DNA from: Halomonas huangheensis
GTDB lineage: Bacteria; Pseudomonadota; Gammaproteobacteria; Pseudomonadales; Halomonadaceae
Direction: 5' to 3'
NCBI RefSeq assembly: GCF_001431725.1
Contig: NZ_CP013106.1
Coordinates: forward strand, 372,001 to 436,000
DNA length: 64,000 bases
The notes beneath the pieces are model-generated. The model was not told the DNA's origin and searched no databases. It saw nothing but the letters and a program-made list of their open reading frames with translations. Both the position numbers and the translations under genes were made by a program. Positions 20,626-28,779 of this stretch are shown one piece after another; position 1 is the first letter of the stretch, and each line of letters opens with the position of its first letter.

Positions 20626-21513
20626 ATGAGACACCCTATTCTTCTCGCCATGTTGGCATCGCTGGGTATTGTTGCTACTGCGGCCCAGGCAAATGAACTG
20701 GTCGTCGGTGGCAAGAATTTCACCGAGCAGCAATTGATATCCAGCATCACCACCCAGTATCTGGATGACCTCGGCTACGATGTCGAGAATCGTGCGGGTA
20801 TGGGATCGTCGGTTCTTCGTCAGGCCCAGGAAAATGGTCAGGTCGATCTGTACTGGGAGTACACGGGCACTTCATTGATCGTCTATAACGAGGTCGAGGA
20901 AAAGCTCGGTCCGGATGCTGCCTATGAGCGCGTCAAGGAACTGGATGCCGAGAAGGGCCTGGTGTGGCTGGAGCCTTCGGGCGTCAACAATACCTATGCG
21001 CTGGCGATGCGAGCCGATGACGCCGAGGAGCGCGGTATTGCGAGCATTTCCGACCTCGCTGAGGAGGTCAATGATGGTGCAGAACTGGTGTTTGCCTCGA
21101 ACGCGGAGTTCTACGCACGTGATGACGGCCTGCGTCCGATGCAGCAGACCTATGACTTCCGTTTTGAGCGTTCCAACATCAAACGGATGGATACCGGGCT
21201 GACCTATTCGGCGTTGCGTGATGAGCAGGTCGATGTCGCTATTGCCACCACCACCGATGGACGCCTTTCCGCCTTCAGCCTGACCGTGCTCGAGGATGAC
21301 AAGGGTTTCTTCCCACCTTACGCCATGACTCCGGTGGTCAGGCAGGAGGCGCTCGACAACAACCCAGAGCTTGAAGCGCAGCTGAATGCACTGTCATCAC
21401 GCCTGAATGATGACAGCATGCGGCAGCTCAATGAACGTGTGGATGTAGAGCGCGAGACGGTTGAAGATGTGGCGGCAGACTTCCTGAAAACCGAAGGGCT
21501 GATTGGCGGCTGA
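20626..21513 (+). CDS. Glycine betaine/choline-type ABC substrate-binding protein (OpuAC/OsmF family)
   Basis: 295 aa. A cleavable signal peptide covers residues 1-22 (cleavage after AQA). The mature start ELVVGGKNFTEQQLISSI and the segment DLYWEYTGTSL are hallmarks of the OpuAC-type quaternary-amine binding proteins. No permease or ATPase gene is adjacent, so it is an orphan that must work with subunits encoded elsewhere. In a halophile the likely ligand is an osmoprotectant such as betaine or choline; this is an inference. The 267-base upstream gap contains a small hairpin (20461-20485). Confidence 0.85.
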   Translation: MRHPILLAMLASLGIVATAAQANELVVGGKNFTEQQLISSITTQYLDDLGYDVENRAGMGSSVLRQAQENGQVDLYWEYTGTSLIVYNEVEEKLGPDAAYERVKELDAEKGLVWLEPSGVNNTYALAMRADDAEERGIASISDLAEEVNDGAELVFASNAEFYARDDGLRPMQQTYDFRFERSNIKRMDTGLTYSALRDEQVDVAIATTTDGRLSAFSLTVLEDDKGFFPPYAMTPVVRQEALDNNPELEAQLNALSSRLNDDSMRQLNERVDVERETVEDVAADFLKTEGLIGG

Positions 21514-21540
21514 TAGCTCCTTTCATCAGGGTGACTTCTG

Positions 21541-21581
21541 CAGTGAAGGGGAGCTGGTTTTACCGTCGGGCCCCTTCACTG
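21541..21581. terminator. Candidate bidirectional terminator between binding protein and soxR
   Basis: An 11-bp inverted repeat (21541-21551 with 21571-21581) spans a 19-base interval between two convergent genes; its right arm overlaps the last bases of soxR. A T-rich stretch lies in the loop and not after the stem, so function as a terminator is only plausible. Confidence 0.4.
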
Positions 21582-22037
21582 TGGATCGAACATTCGTGGT
21601 CCGGGTCCATCCTCGGAGGCAATATCATCGGGGTTGCGCAACGGACAAGAGCTGAGTGACAGGCAGCCACAACCGATACAGCCATCGAGCTGATCGCGTA
21701 GTTTGGTCAGCTTGTCGATGCGCTCATTCAAGTCATCTTTCCAGCGGTCTGATATTTGATGCCATTCCCCCGCGGAAGGGGCTCGCTTTTCCGGTAGTAC
21801 TGCCAGAGCATCGTGGATCTCGGCAAGTGGGATTCCCAGCCGCTGCGCAATCTTGATCACCGCCACTCGACGCAATACATCTCGCGAGTAACGCCTTTGG
21901 TTGCCGGCGTTTCGCCAGCTGTGGATCAACCCCCTGGTTTCGTAGAAGCGTAAAGCGGAGACGGCCACTCCACTGCGCTGTGCGACTTCTCCGACCGATA
22001 GTTGTTTGTGGATCTCATGTTTGCTGCGCTTTTCCAT
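21576..22037 (-). CDS. soxR: Redox-sensitive transcriptional activator SoxR
   Basis: SoxR, 153 aa from the ATG at 22037, which has a GAGG ribosome site; an upstream start would add 19 unrelated residues. The MerR-type helix-turn-helix occupies residues 12-60 ([25 protein letters not shown]). A long helix follows, and the [2Fe-2S] cluster cysteines are Cys120, Cys123, Cys125 and Cys131, spaced exactly as in E. coli SoxR. It is divergent from the flavin reductase gene with a SoxR-box-like palindrome between them. No soxS lies nearby, as is usual outside enterics, where SoxR directly controls detoxification genes. Confidence 0.95.
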   Translation of the reverse strand: MEKRSKHEIHKQLSVGEVAQRSGVAVSALRFYETRGLIHSWRNAGNQRRYSRDVLRRVAVIKIAQRLGIPLAEIHDALAVLPEKRAPSAGEWHQISDRWKDDLNERIDKLTKLRDQLDGCIGCGCLSLSSCPLRNPDDIASEDGPGPRMFDPQ

Positions 22038-22100
22038 GTTCCAACCTCGAATTTCTGATGAGGGAACGGCCTGGTGAAAAAGATCTTCTGCCAAGTCTTG

Positions 22101-22120
22101 ACCTAAACCAAGGTTTAGGT
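22101..22120. promoter_or_regulatory. SoxR-box-like operator
   Basis: Two 9-base arms, ACCTAAACC and GGTTTAGGT, form a perfect inverted repeat around a two-base centre. The layout resembles the E. coli soxS box (CCTCAAG...CTTGAGG). A TTGACC at 22098-22103 overlaps its left edge and could be the -35 of the rightward promoter, which is the usual position for a MerR-family operator. It lies 63 bases before soxR and 42 bases before the flavin reductase start. Confidence 0.8.
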
Positions 22121-22162
22121 ATCAAGCTGGCGCTGTCAACTATTGGATCAACCGGAGGCGAC

Positions 22163-22735
22163 ATGCAAACCCCCACCAATCTCTGCCTTGTATTTGGTAG
22201 TGCCCGCACCCTTTGCCTTGTCTATGGTAGTGCTCGAGACGCTCGTCTCTGCGATGCGGTAGCCGACTGGATCCATAAACAGCTCGCCGGATACGCACAC
22301 CTGCAGGTCAGCGTGGTCGACCCTCTTGATGGCCGGAGCAGCCATGAGCGCAATGCGACGCTGGCCGAGGCCGACGCCTTTCTGGTCATCACTCCGGAGT
22401 ACAATCATTCCTTCCCGGCACCGCTGAAGGCGATCATCGACGGCGCCAAACAGGAGTGGGAGGCGAAGCCGGTAGCATTCTTCTCCTACGGCGGTATTTC
22501 TGGTGGACTGCGTGCGGTCGAGCAACTGCGGTCGGTATTCACAGAGCTGCATGCTGTCAGTGTGCGAGATCAGGTGAGCATTGCCTTTGTCCATGGCGCG
22601 TTCGATCAGTCTGGTGAGCTCAAGGACGAAGCAAGGGTGCGCCGGTCATTCGATGTCATGTTGGCCAGGCTTGGCTGGTGGGCCGATGCCCTGGCGCAGG
22701 CCCGAGCCAGACATCCTTATCGGGAGGTCAACTGA
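22163..22735 (+). CDS. NAD(P)H-dependent FMN reductase / quinone reductase family protein
   Basis: 190 aa flavodoxin-fold reductase. The flavin phosphate loop GSAR appears near the N-terminus, and PEYNHSFPAPLKAIIDGAK is the strongly conserved central motif; YGGISGGLRAVEQLR follows. The ATG at 22163 has a CCGGAGG ribosome site. Its first strand and loop occur twice in tandem (see the repeat at 22181). It is driven from the SoxR-box region, and its stop overlaps the ATG of the acetyltransferase gene. Reduction of quinones, nitroaromatics or flavins is the expected chemistry; the exact substrate is not known. Confidence 0.88.
   Translation: MQTPTNLCLVFGSARTLCLVYGSARDARLCDAVADWIHKQLAGYAHLQVSVVDPLDGRSSHERNATLAEADAFLVITPEYNHSFPAPLKAIIDGAKQEWEAKPVAFFSYGGISGGLRAVEQLRSVFTELHAVSVRDQVSIAFVHGAFDQSGELKDEARVRRSFDVMLARLGWWADALAQARARHPYREVN
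22181..22240 (+). repeat. Tandem 30-base (ten-codon) duplication inside the FMN reductase gene
   Basis: Bases 22181-22210 and 22211-22240 encode LCLVFGSART and LCLVYGSARD. The two units differ at seven of 30 positions, mostly at third codon positions. Each unit contains the first beta strand and the GSAR flavin-phosphate loop. Relatives normally have one copy, so the protein carries an extra strand-loop at its N-terminus. Confidence 0.93.
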
Positions 22736-23601
22736 TGACACATACGGAAACGTTGGCAGGTGGCATCGGCTCCAGGAATACCGATGCCATTGATCTACAG
22801 GCCTGGTTGGAGCGCATTCACTACCGTGGTTCGCTCGAGCCGAGTTCCGAGTCGCTGGCGGCGCTGGTGGATCGACACATGGCCGCGATCCCCTTCGAGG
22901 CCATCGATGTCATGCTCGACCGCGGAGTCAATCTGGCGCCCGAAGCCATCGATCGCAAGATGTTGCAGGGGCAGCGGGGTGGCTACTGTTTCGAACACGC
23001 CAGCCTGATGCGACGTGCCTTGCGCGCGCTGGGTTATACCGTGGAGCAACAACTCGGTCGCGTCTGGGTGAGCCATGATCTGACTGGCCCGGCGCCATCT
23101 GCCAGCCACGCCATGCTCAAGGTCTTGGCCAACGAGCAGTGGTGGCTGGTTGATGTTGGTTTTGGCAGTTTCCTGTCCAATGAACCGTTGGCCTGGCGGC
23201 TGGATGAGCCACAAGCGACAGCGTATGGTGCCTTCCGCCTGGTCCGAACCCTCAATGGCGTGATGCTTGAAACACTGTATCGAGACCAATGGTCGCCGCT
23301 CTACGAGATACTCGACTTTGCCTGGCAGGCAGTGGATTTCGAAGTTGCCAATCACTATGTCGCCTGGCATACGGAATCACATTTCAGGCACGAGCTGATG
23401 GTGGCACGCACCGAGGGCGACGTCCGCCGTACACTTGCCGGCAATCGTTTCAAGTTGGCTCAACCTGGAGGCGGCTCCCAGGAACAGTGGTTGGATGTCG
23501 AAGGTATGACTGCTGTGCTGAGAGATGAGTTCGGATTACCGGTCGCTGCCGAGTGGTTGCCATTGCTCGAGCGCATTGTTGCTGATTCCCGGGAGGGATG
23601 A
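22735..23601 (+). CDS. nat: Arylamine N-acetyltransferase
   Basis: 288 aa. The catalytic triad of the family is visible: Cys85 in RGGYCFEH, His125 in SHAML and Asp140 in VDVGFGS. NAT enzymes transfer acetyl groups from acetyl-CoA to arylamines, hydrazines or arylhydroxylamines. The ATG overlaps the stop of the flavin reductase gene, so both are co-translated from the SoxR-box promoter. Together they could reduce a nitro or quinone compound and then acetylate the amine; this is an inference. A few residues of N-terminal extension precede the conserved domain. Confidence 0.94.
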   Translation: MTHTETLAGGIGSRNTDAIDLQAWLERIHYRGSLEPSSESLAALVDRHMAAIPFEAIDVMLDRGVNLAPEAIDRKMLQGQRGGYCFEHASLMRRALRALGYTVEQQLGRVWVSHDLTGPAPSASHAMLKVLANEQWWLVDVGFGSFLSNEPLAWRLDEPQATAYGAFRLVRTLNGVMLETLYRDQWSPLYEILDFAWQAVDFEVANHYVAWHTESHFRHELMVARTEGDVRRTLAGNRFKLAQPGGGSQEQWLDVEGMTAVLRDEFGLPVAAEWLPLLERIVADSREG

Positions 23602-23853
23602 GTGGCGTGCGGCCCTGGTATCGGGACTGCACTATCCCGAGACGAACCGTTGCTGATGACGGAAAAAATGCGAAAGGGCTTCTGACTGGTAGTCGACGAT
23701 GGGTGTGCTTTTCGTGCATGATTTCAAGGCTAACAGTCAGCACTGACTGATCACCGGTCAGGACTCTCTTTCCATGCAACGCGCTGCGCCATGTTTCTGT
23801 CATGGTGCCATGCGGCCCGTTGCAATCTCACCCATTGCCAACGGAGAGGCTCG

Positions 23854-24660
23854 ATGGCAGATCTGCTGTGGTACCAGTACGTCCTGATCGGATTGATCTT
23901 CTGCTGGAGTGGGTTTGTGCGTTCGAGCCTCGGCTTTGGCGGAGCGGTGCTGGCGCTGCCTTTCCTGCTGCTGGTCCACAACGAGCCATTGGTGTTTTTG
24001 CCGTTGGTCGCCGTGCACCTGATGATCTTCTCCAGTTGGATCGCCTGGCAAGGGAATCGGCAGTTGAAGCTGGCGGGAGCCACGGGAGGAATGGGTACCG
24101 AAGAGTTACCGGTCAGCAATATCGATTGGCGTTATCTGCGCAAGGCGCTGTCGATCATGATTGTACCCAAGCTGATCGGTGTCGTCGGATTGTTGACTTT
24201 GCCGGCACAGCTGATGACGTCGGTGATCTTCACCATCGTGATCATCTATGGCGCCAGCTATGCCCTCAACCGTCCCTTTCAGAGCCGCAGCCGGGTGGTC
24301 GATGTGGTGCTGCTGGCGTTGGGCGGTTATGTCAGTGGTACATCGCTGATTGGCGCACCACTGATCGTCGCGGTCTTTGCCTCGCATGTGGCTCGCCACC
24401 AGTTGCGCGACACGCTATTCGTGCTGTGGTTTATCCTGGTGGTGATCAAGATGGTGTCGTTCATCATTGCCGGAGTCGACCTGCAACTGATTCACCATCT
24501 GTGGCTGCTCCCTTGTGCTCTGGTTGGCCACCTGCTGGGTGAGCGCGTTCACCAGTATCTGGTGGACGGTCGCTCGGAAATATTCTTCCGCGTGCTCGGC
24601 GTGGTGTTGGTACTGGTCAGCGTGGTAGGGCTGGCCACGGCCTCTTTATTGCCGCACTGA
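23854..24660 (+). CDS. TSUP (TauE/SafE) family permease
   Basis: 268 aa from the ATG at 23854, which has a GAGAGG site. About eight hydrophobic segments are visible, with the duplicated TSUP motif GxxLGFGGAVLALPFLL-like at residues 24-44 and GGYVSGTSLIGAPLIVA in the second half. The family exports or imports sulfite, sulfoacetate or related anions. It is separated from nat by 252 bases and has no clear partner; the sulfatase operon starts about 1 kb away, beyond a convergent LysR gene. Substrate is unknown. Confidence 0.85.
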   Translation: MADLLWYQYVLIGLIFCWSGFVRSSLGFGGAVLALPFLLLVHNEPLVFLPLVAVHLMIFSSWIAWQGNRQLKLAGATGGMGTEELPVSNIDWRYLRKALSIMIVPKLIGVVGLLTLPAQLMTSVIFTIVIIYGASYALNRPFQSRSRVVDVVLLALGGYVSGTSLIGAPLIVAVFASHVARHQLRDTLFVLWFILVVIKMVSFIIAGVDLQLIHHLWLLPCALVGHLLGERVHQYLVDGRSEIFFRVLGVVLVLVSVVGLATASLLPH

Positions 24661-24710
24661 TTTTGTAGAACCGACTTTTGCTACGCATGATTTTTACCAC
24701 GTATGGCCGG

Positions 24711-25598
24711 CTATCTGTGTGCCAGCCCACGAGCAATGGCGAGGAAGTTCTTGAGCGCGGGGTTGGTGGTGCTGGGTAACCATACCAGCATCAACTCGGC
24801 GTGAGGTGCATCCTGGTCGGCCAATGGTCGGTAGATCACTCCTTCTATGTGCAAGGCGGTGGCAGAGCTCGGAAGTAGTGTGTAGCCAAGGCCACTGGCC
24901 ACCAGACCAATAATGGCATGAAGTTGATTGACCTCCTGGGCGATGGTCAATTCGACGTTGTGGCGCTCACAAAGTGGCTGAAATACTGAGCGGATGTAGC
25001 GCGCCTTGCTGCCGGAAGCAATGATCATCTGTTCACTGACGATGTCGCGAAAATGGATGGCCTCACGGTCAGCCAAGGGGTGGTCGCTATTCAAGGCGAC
25101 ATGGTAGGGCTCGCGCAGCAGCGTCAGGTGACGCAGGGTGTCATCAACCCCCAGCGGCCGCATCAATGCGGCATCGAGCATGCCTTCACGGACGGCCTCG
25201 CCAAGCTCGCTGGAGATCATCTCGGTCAGTTCCAATTGCACCAATGGATGCTGTTTGCGAAAGCGAGAGACCGAGCGTGGCAGCACGTGCAGGGCCGCGT
25301 TTTCGACAAACCCCAGCCGCAGCCGCCCGATGGCCCCCTTGGCTGCACTACTTGCGGTGGCAATAGCCATCTCATACTGGCGCAACACTCTGACTGCTTC
25401 TTCGACAAAGATGCGTCCCGCTTCGGTCGGCAACACCTGGCGCTGAGTCCGAGTGAACAGCGCAAACCCCAACTCACGCTCGATCTTCTGAACTTGCTGG
25501 CTGAGTGCTGATTGGCTGATCCCCAAATGCTCTGCTGCCCGCACAAAGTGCCGCTCTTCGCCAAGCATTATCAATGACTGCAAATGGTTGAGGTTCAT
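24711..25598 (-). CDS. LysR-family transcriptional regulator of the TTT/sulfatase operon
   Basis: 295 aa. The N-terminal winged helix is residues 1-60 (MNLNHLQSLIMLGEERHFVRAAEHLGISQSALSQQ), and the periplasmic-binding-protein-like effector domain follows (IGRLRLGFVENAALHVLPR). It is divergent from the binding-protein gene at 25,746 across 147 bases that contain a LysR-type inverted repeat, so it is the probable regulator of that operon. The effector is presumably the transported acid or sulfate ester. Confidence 0.93.
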   Translation of the reverse strand: MNLNHLQSLIMLGEERHFVRAAEHLGISQSALSQQVQKIERELGFALFTRTQRQVLPTEAGRIFVEEAVRVLRQYEMAIATASSAAKGAIGRLRLGFVENAALHVLPRSVSRFRKQHPLVQLELTEMISSELGEAVREGMLDAALMRPLGVDDTLRHLTLLREPYHVALNSDHPLADREAIHFRDIVSEQMIIASGSKARYIRSVFQPLCERHNVELTIAQEVNQLHAIIGLVASGLGYTLLPSSATALHIEGVIYRPLADQDAPHAELMLVWLPSTTNPALKNFLAIARGLAHR

Positions 25599-25617
25599 GG
25601 CTTAGACTTAGGTTTTA

Positions 25618-25634
25618 AATAAGAAAAACTTATT
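25618..25634. promoter_or_regulatory. LysR-type operator candidate
   Basis: AATAAG and CTTATT flank five A residues as a perfect inverted repeat. It starts 20 bases from the lysR start codon in the divergent gap, the usual position for a LysR recognition site. The T-N11-A pattern is present within it. Confidence 0.5.
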
Positions 25635-25745
25635 CGATTATCGATATCTAGCTCTTATTGTGGATACAGAAGCAGCTATCCGCAAACTTGCTGCTTCCTC
25701 GTTGACCCGCTGCATGGCAGGGGCATCACAATAAAAGTCACCTCA

Positions 25746-26735
25746 ATGACAGGTAACCAAGCCATGAAGAATGCGATGAGCACGTCTCTGTTGGTCGGAC
25801 TGCTGGCGTCACTGGTATCGATTTCCAGTTTTGCAGAATCGAATTGGCCCCAGAAGCCCATTCACCTTATGGTCCCCTATCCTCCGGGCGGCAACGTTGA
25901 TTTGATCGGACGCACCTTGAGCGAGCCGCTGAGTCGTGCGCTAGGGCAGCCGGTGGTGGTGGAGAATCGCGCCGGAGCCGGTGGCACCATTGCCAGTAGC
26001 GAAGTCGCCCGTGCCGACGCCGACGGTTACACCTTGTTGATCGGTGATATCGCGACCCACGGCATCAATCCACATGTCTACGGCAACCTGGCCTATGATC
26101 CTGTCGAAGATTTCGCGCCCATTCTACAGATCACTTCGGTGCCACTGGTGATGGGGATTGGCCCGAAGCTGGGTGTGACGACGTTCGAGGAATTCATGGC
26201 GCTGGCGAAGTCCTCTCCAGAGAGCATCGATTACGCTTCGGCTGGCAATGGCACGCCTCAACAACTGGCATTTGAATACCTCAAGGCCAAGACCGGTATC
26301 GAAGGGCTACACATTCCTTACAAGGGATCGGCTCCCGCACGCACGGCTCTGATTGCTGGTGAGATTGGCGTATTTATTGACGGCACCCTCGTGCCAAGCG
26401 TCAAGGAAGGCAGTGTCACCGCACTAGCCGTCACCGGGCAGGAGCGTTCTGCAGCGTTGCCCGATGTTCCCACTCTGATGGAACTGGGGGTGGATGATTA
26501 CAGCTTTGCCTCCTGGCATGGGCTGTTCGCTCCGGCAGGTACGCCTGCTGATGTTGTCGAGACCCTCAATGCCGCCGTCAACGAGGTGCTGGCGGATCCT
26601 GAAATCCAGCAGCGTTTTGCGGCGGTCAATATTGGCCTGGTGGGGGGAACTCCCGAGGCGTTTGCCGAGTACGTTGAACAGCAATCGCAGCAACTGGGTG
26701 AGTTGGTAGAGCTGGCCGGTGCCACGAATCACTGA
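25746..26735 (+). CDS. Tripartite tricarboxylate transporter substrate-binding protein (TctC/Bug family)
   Basis: 329 aa. A signal peptide spans about residues 1-31 (MKNAMSTSLLVGLLASLVSISSFAES, taking the second ATG at 25764 as an alternative start). The Bug-family motifs PIHLMVPYPPGGNVDLIGR and VVVENRAGAGGTIAS are present. It binds a small carboxylated ligand in the periplasm for the TctA/TctB membrane pair encoded downstream. A sulfatase gene lies between it and tctB, which is unusual. The ligand is unknown. Confidence 0.92.
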   Translation: MTGNQAMKNAMSTSLLVGLLASLVSISSFAESNWPQKPIHLMVPYPPGGNVDLIGRTLSEPLSRALGQPVVVENRAGAGGTIASSEVARADADGYTLLIGDIATHGINPHVYGNLAYDPVEDFAPILQITSVPLVMGIGPKLGVTTFEEFMALAKSSPESIDYASAGNGTPQQLAFEYLKAKTGIEGLHIPYKGSAPARTALIAGEIGVFIDGTLVPSVKEGSVTALAVTGQERSAALPDVPTLMELGVDDYSFASWHGLFAPAGTPADVVETLNAAVNEVLADPEIQQRFAAVNIGLVGGTPEAFAEYVEQQSQQLGELVELAGATNH

Positions 26736-26789
26736 GCGGCAACAGGTACTGCGCTGTATCCCCCTTTGTTTTCTGCTGGAGTCTGCTGA

Positions 26790-28274
26790 ATGTCTTTCAA
26801 CAAGCCCAATGTACTTTTCATCTCTGTGGATCAATGGCCTGCCCAACTGCTGGGGTGTGCGGGGCACTCGGCCATCGAAACTCCGACGCTGGATCGCCTG
26901 GCCGAGGTCGGTACGCGCTTCACCAATTGCTATGCCGAGACACCAATCTGCATTCCTTCTCGACGCTCGATGATGACGGGGGCTAGCTCTCGGTTGCATG
27001 GTGATCGCGAGTTTCAGCCTGATCTGCCCATGCCTCGGCATCTACCGACGCTGGCTCAGTGTTTCCGCGACCAAGGCTACCAGGCTTATGCAGTAGGAAA
27101 ACTGCATGTTTACCCTCCCCGAGACCGAATTGGCTTCGATGATGTCTGGCTATCCGAGGAAGGGCGAGGACAGCTCGGTGGTCCAGATGACTACGAGATG
27201 TTTCTGGCTGACGAAGGTTTTGTGGGGCAGCAGTTTCTACATGGAATGAGCAATAACGAGTACGAATGGCGCAGTTGGCATCTTCCCGAGCACACTCATG
27301 TGACGTCCTGGACAACACGAACTGCGGCTCGCATGATCAAACGCCGTGATCCCACGCGTCCCGGTTTCTGGCATGTTTCCTACACACCACCTCATCCGCC
27401 GATTGTGCCGCTGGCCTCCTATATGGAGCGCTATACCCGCCGGGAGATGCCGTCGCCATTGGTATCGGACTGGTCCAGAGATATCGAGCAACTGCCTTAT
27501 GTCCTGAGAGCCGTGCGTGAGTATTGGCGCTCGCTGCCGCCAATTCAACACGCCGATATGCTGCGAGCCTTTCTAGCGCTGTGTACCCATATCGATCACC
27601 AGATTCGTATCTTGATAGGCACGCTCAGAGAGGAAGGTCTTCTGGACAACACCGTGCTGTGTTTTACCGGTGACCACGGAGACATGCTGGGAGATCACGG
27701 CCTTTACGCCAAGCGCTTGATGTATGAGGGATCTGCCAAGGTGCCGATGATCATGGTCGATGTTCGCCACGGTACGCGGCTGGAAGCGGGTGGTGTGGAC
27801 CAGCGTTTGATGGGGCTCCAGGACATCATGCCGAGCCTGCTGGAACTGGCGGGTCTGCCGGTGCCTGAGGGACTTGACGGAATCAGTGTACTGAGCGAAC
27901 AACGCAGGAATATCTTCTACGGCGAGTCGCTGACAGGAGTTCGTGCCAGTCGGATGGTGCGGGATGCGCGCTACAAATTGATCTGGTACCCCGCCGGCAA
28001 TCACTTCCAGTTGTTCGACCTTGAAGAAGATCCGCAGGAGACCATCGATCTGGTGTCTGACACACGCCTCGAGCCGGTGGTAGCGAGATTGAAGGATGCG
28101 TTACGAGAACGACTCTATGGCAGTGATCTTGAATGGGTCGAGGGGGATTGTCTGGTTGGGGTGGAAGCACTAGCCCCTGAGCGCCACGATAATCGACAGC
28201 TGTCGGGGCAACGTGGCCTGCATTATCCCGAATTGCCGAAGGCCGACCCTTCGGTAGCGGTGGGCTCATGGTGA
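26790..28274 (+). CDS. Cytoplasmic sulfatase (alkaline phosphatase superfamily)
   Basis: 494 aa without a signal peptide. The maturation motif CIPSRRSMMTG has Cys54, the residue converted to formylglycine, so this is a Cys-type sulfatase. Metal-site segments are NVLFISVDQW (Asp14) and TGDHGDMLGDHG. The N-terminal region resembles choline sulfatases and arylsulfatases, and phosphonate monoester hydrolases share the CXPSR motif, so the exact ester is open. It is encoded within the TTT operon, 10 bases before tctB. This suggests that the imported compound is a sulfate ester cleaved inside the cell. A sulfatase-maturing enzyme is not in the window. Confidence 0.88.
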   Translation: MSFNKPNVLFISVDQWPAQLLGCAGHSAIETPTLDRLAEVGTRFTNCYAETPICIPSRRSMMTGASSRLHGDREFQPDLPMPRHLPTLAQCFRDQGYQAYAVGKLHVYPPRDRIGFDDVWLSEEGRGQLGGPDDYEMFLADEGFVGQQFLHGMSNNEYEWRSWHLPEHTHVTSWTTRTAARMIKRRDPTRPGFWHVSYTPPHPPIVPLASYMERYTRREMPSPLVSDWSRDIEQLPYVLRAVREYWRSLPPIQHADMLRAFLALCTHIDHQIRILIGTLREEGLLDNTVLCFTGDHGDMLGDHGLYAKRLMYEGSAKVPMIMVDVRHGTRLEAGGVDQRLMGLQDIMPSLLELAGLPVPEGLDGISVLSEQRRNIFYGESLTGVRASRMVRDARYKLIWYPAGNHFQLFDLEEDPQETIDLVSDTRLEPVVARLKDALRERLYGSDLEWVEGDCLVGVEALAPERHDNRQLSGQRGLHYPELPKADPSVAVGSW

Positions 28275-28284
28275 GGATGTGCTG

Positions 28285-28776
28285 ATGCGTTCGCTTGCCT
28301 TTCTTCGCCTGAATCCCAAAGACCTTGCATCAGGGCTACTGATGATGGTGATCGGTCTGCTGGTGATGTGGGAAGCCGCTGGCTATCGGTTGGGTAGCGC
28401 CAGTCAGATGGGTGCTGGCTACTACCCGATGTTGCTGGGTGTGGCGCTGGTGCTGCTTGGCATCGGTATCCTCGCGGTTTCTCGGTGCTCTACCACGGCA
28501 AAGGACGATAGCGCCCAGCGCAATCCCAGCCAGCGTATCGAGCGTGGTGCGCTGCGTTCCACGTTGCTGGTGCCGTTGTCGATTGCCCTGTTTGCCGCCT
28601 TGCTGGAACCAGCGGGACTGATTCCTGCCTGTGTCGTGCTGGTTATTGTCAGCTCGCTGGCAGCACCCTCGTTCAGCGTTGTTCGTCTGATCGGGTTGTG
28701 TGTGGGTGTGCCTGTACTGGTGGTGCTCATCTTTGTGGTAGGGCTTGGGCTGCCGTTTACGCTGGTGGGAGGCTAG
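28285..28776 (+). CDS. Tripartite tricarboxylate transporter small membrane subunit TctB
   Basis: 163 aa from the ATG at 28285 (GTGAGGA ribosome site) with four hydrophobic segments, the usual TctB topology. The first transmembrane pair is separated by GSASQMGAGYYPMLLG, a typical TctB loop. It follows the sulfatase by 10 bases and precedes tctA by 3 bases, so it is tightly coupled. Confidence 0.9.
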   Translation: MRSLAFLRLNPKDLASGLLMMVIGLLVMWEAAGYRLGSASQMGAGYYPMLLGVALVLLGIGILAVSRCSTTAKDDSAQRNPSQRIERGALRSTLLVPLSIALFAALLEPAGLIPACVVLVIVSSLAAPSFSVVRLIGLCVGVPVLVVLIFVVGLGLPFTLVGG

Positions 28777-28779
28777 ATC

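Noticed and set aside
26790..28274. Choline sulfatase (betC) assignment
   Set aside because: No bet genes or choline transporter are adjacent, and the operon context is a TTT carboxylate-type transporter; a general sulfatase call is safer.
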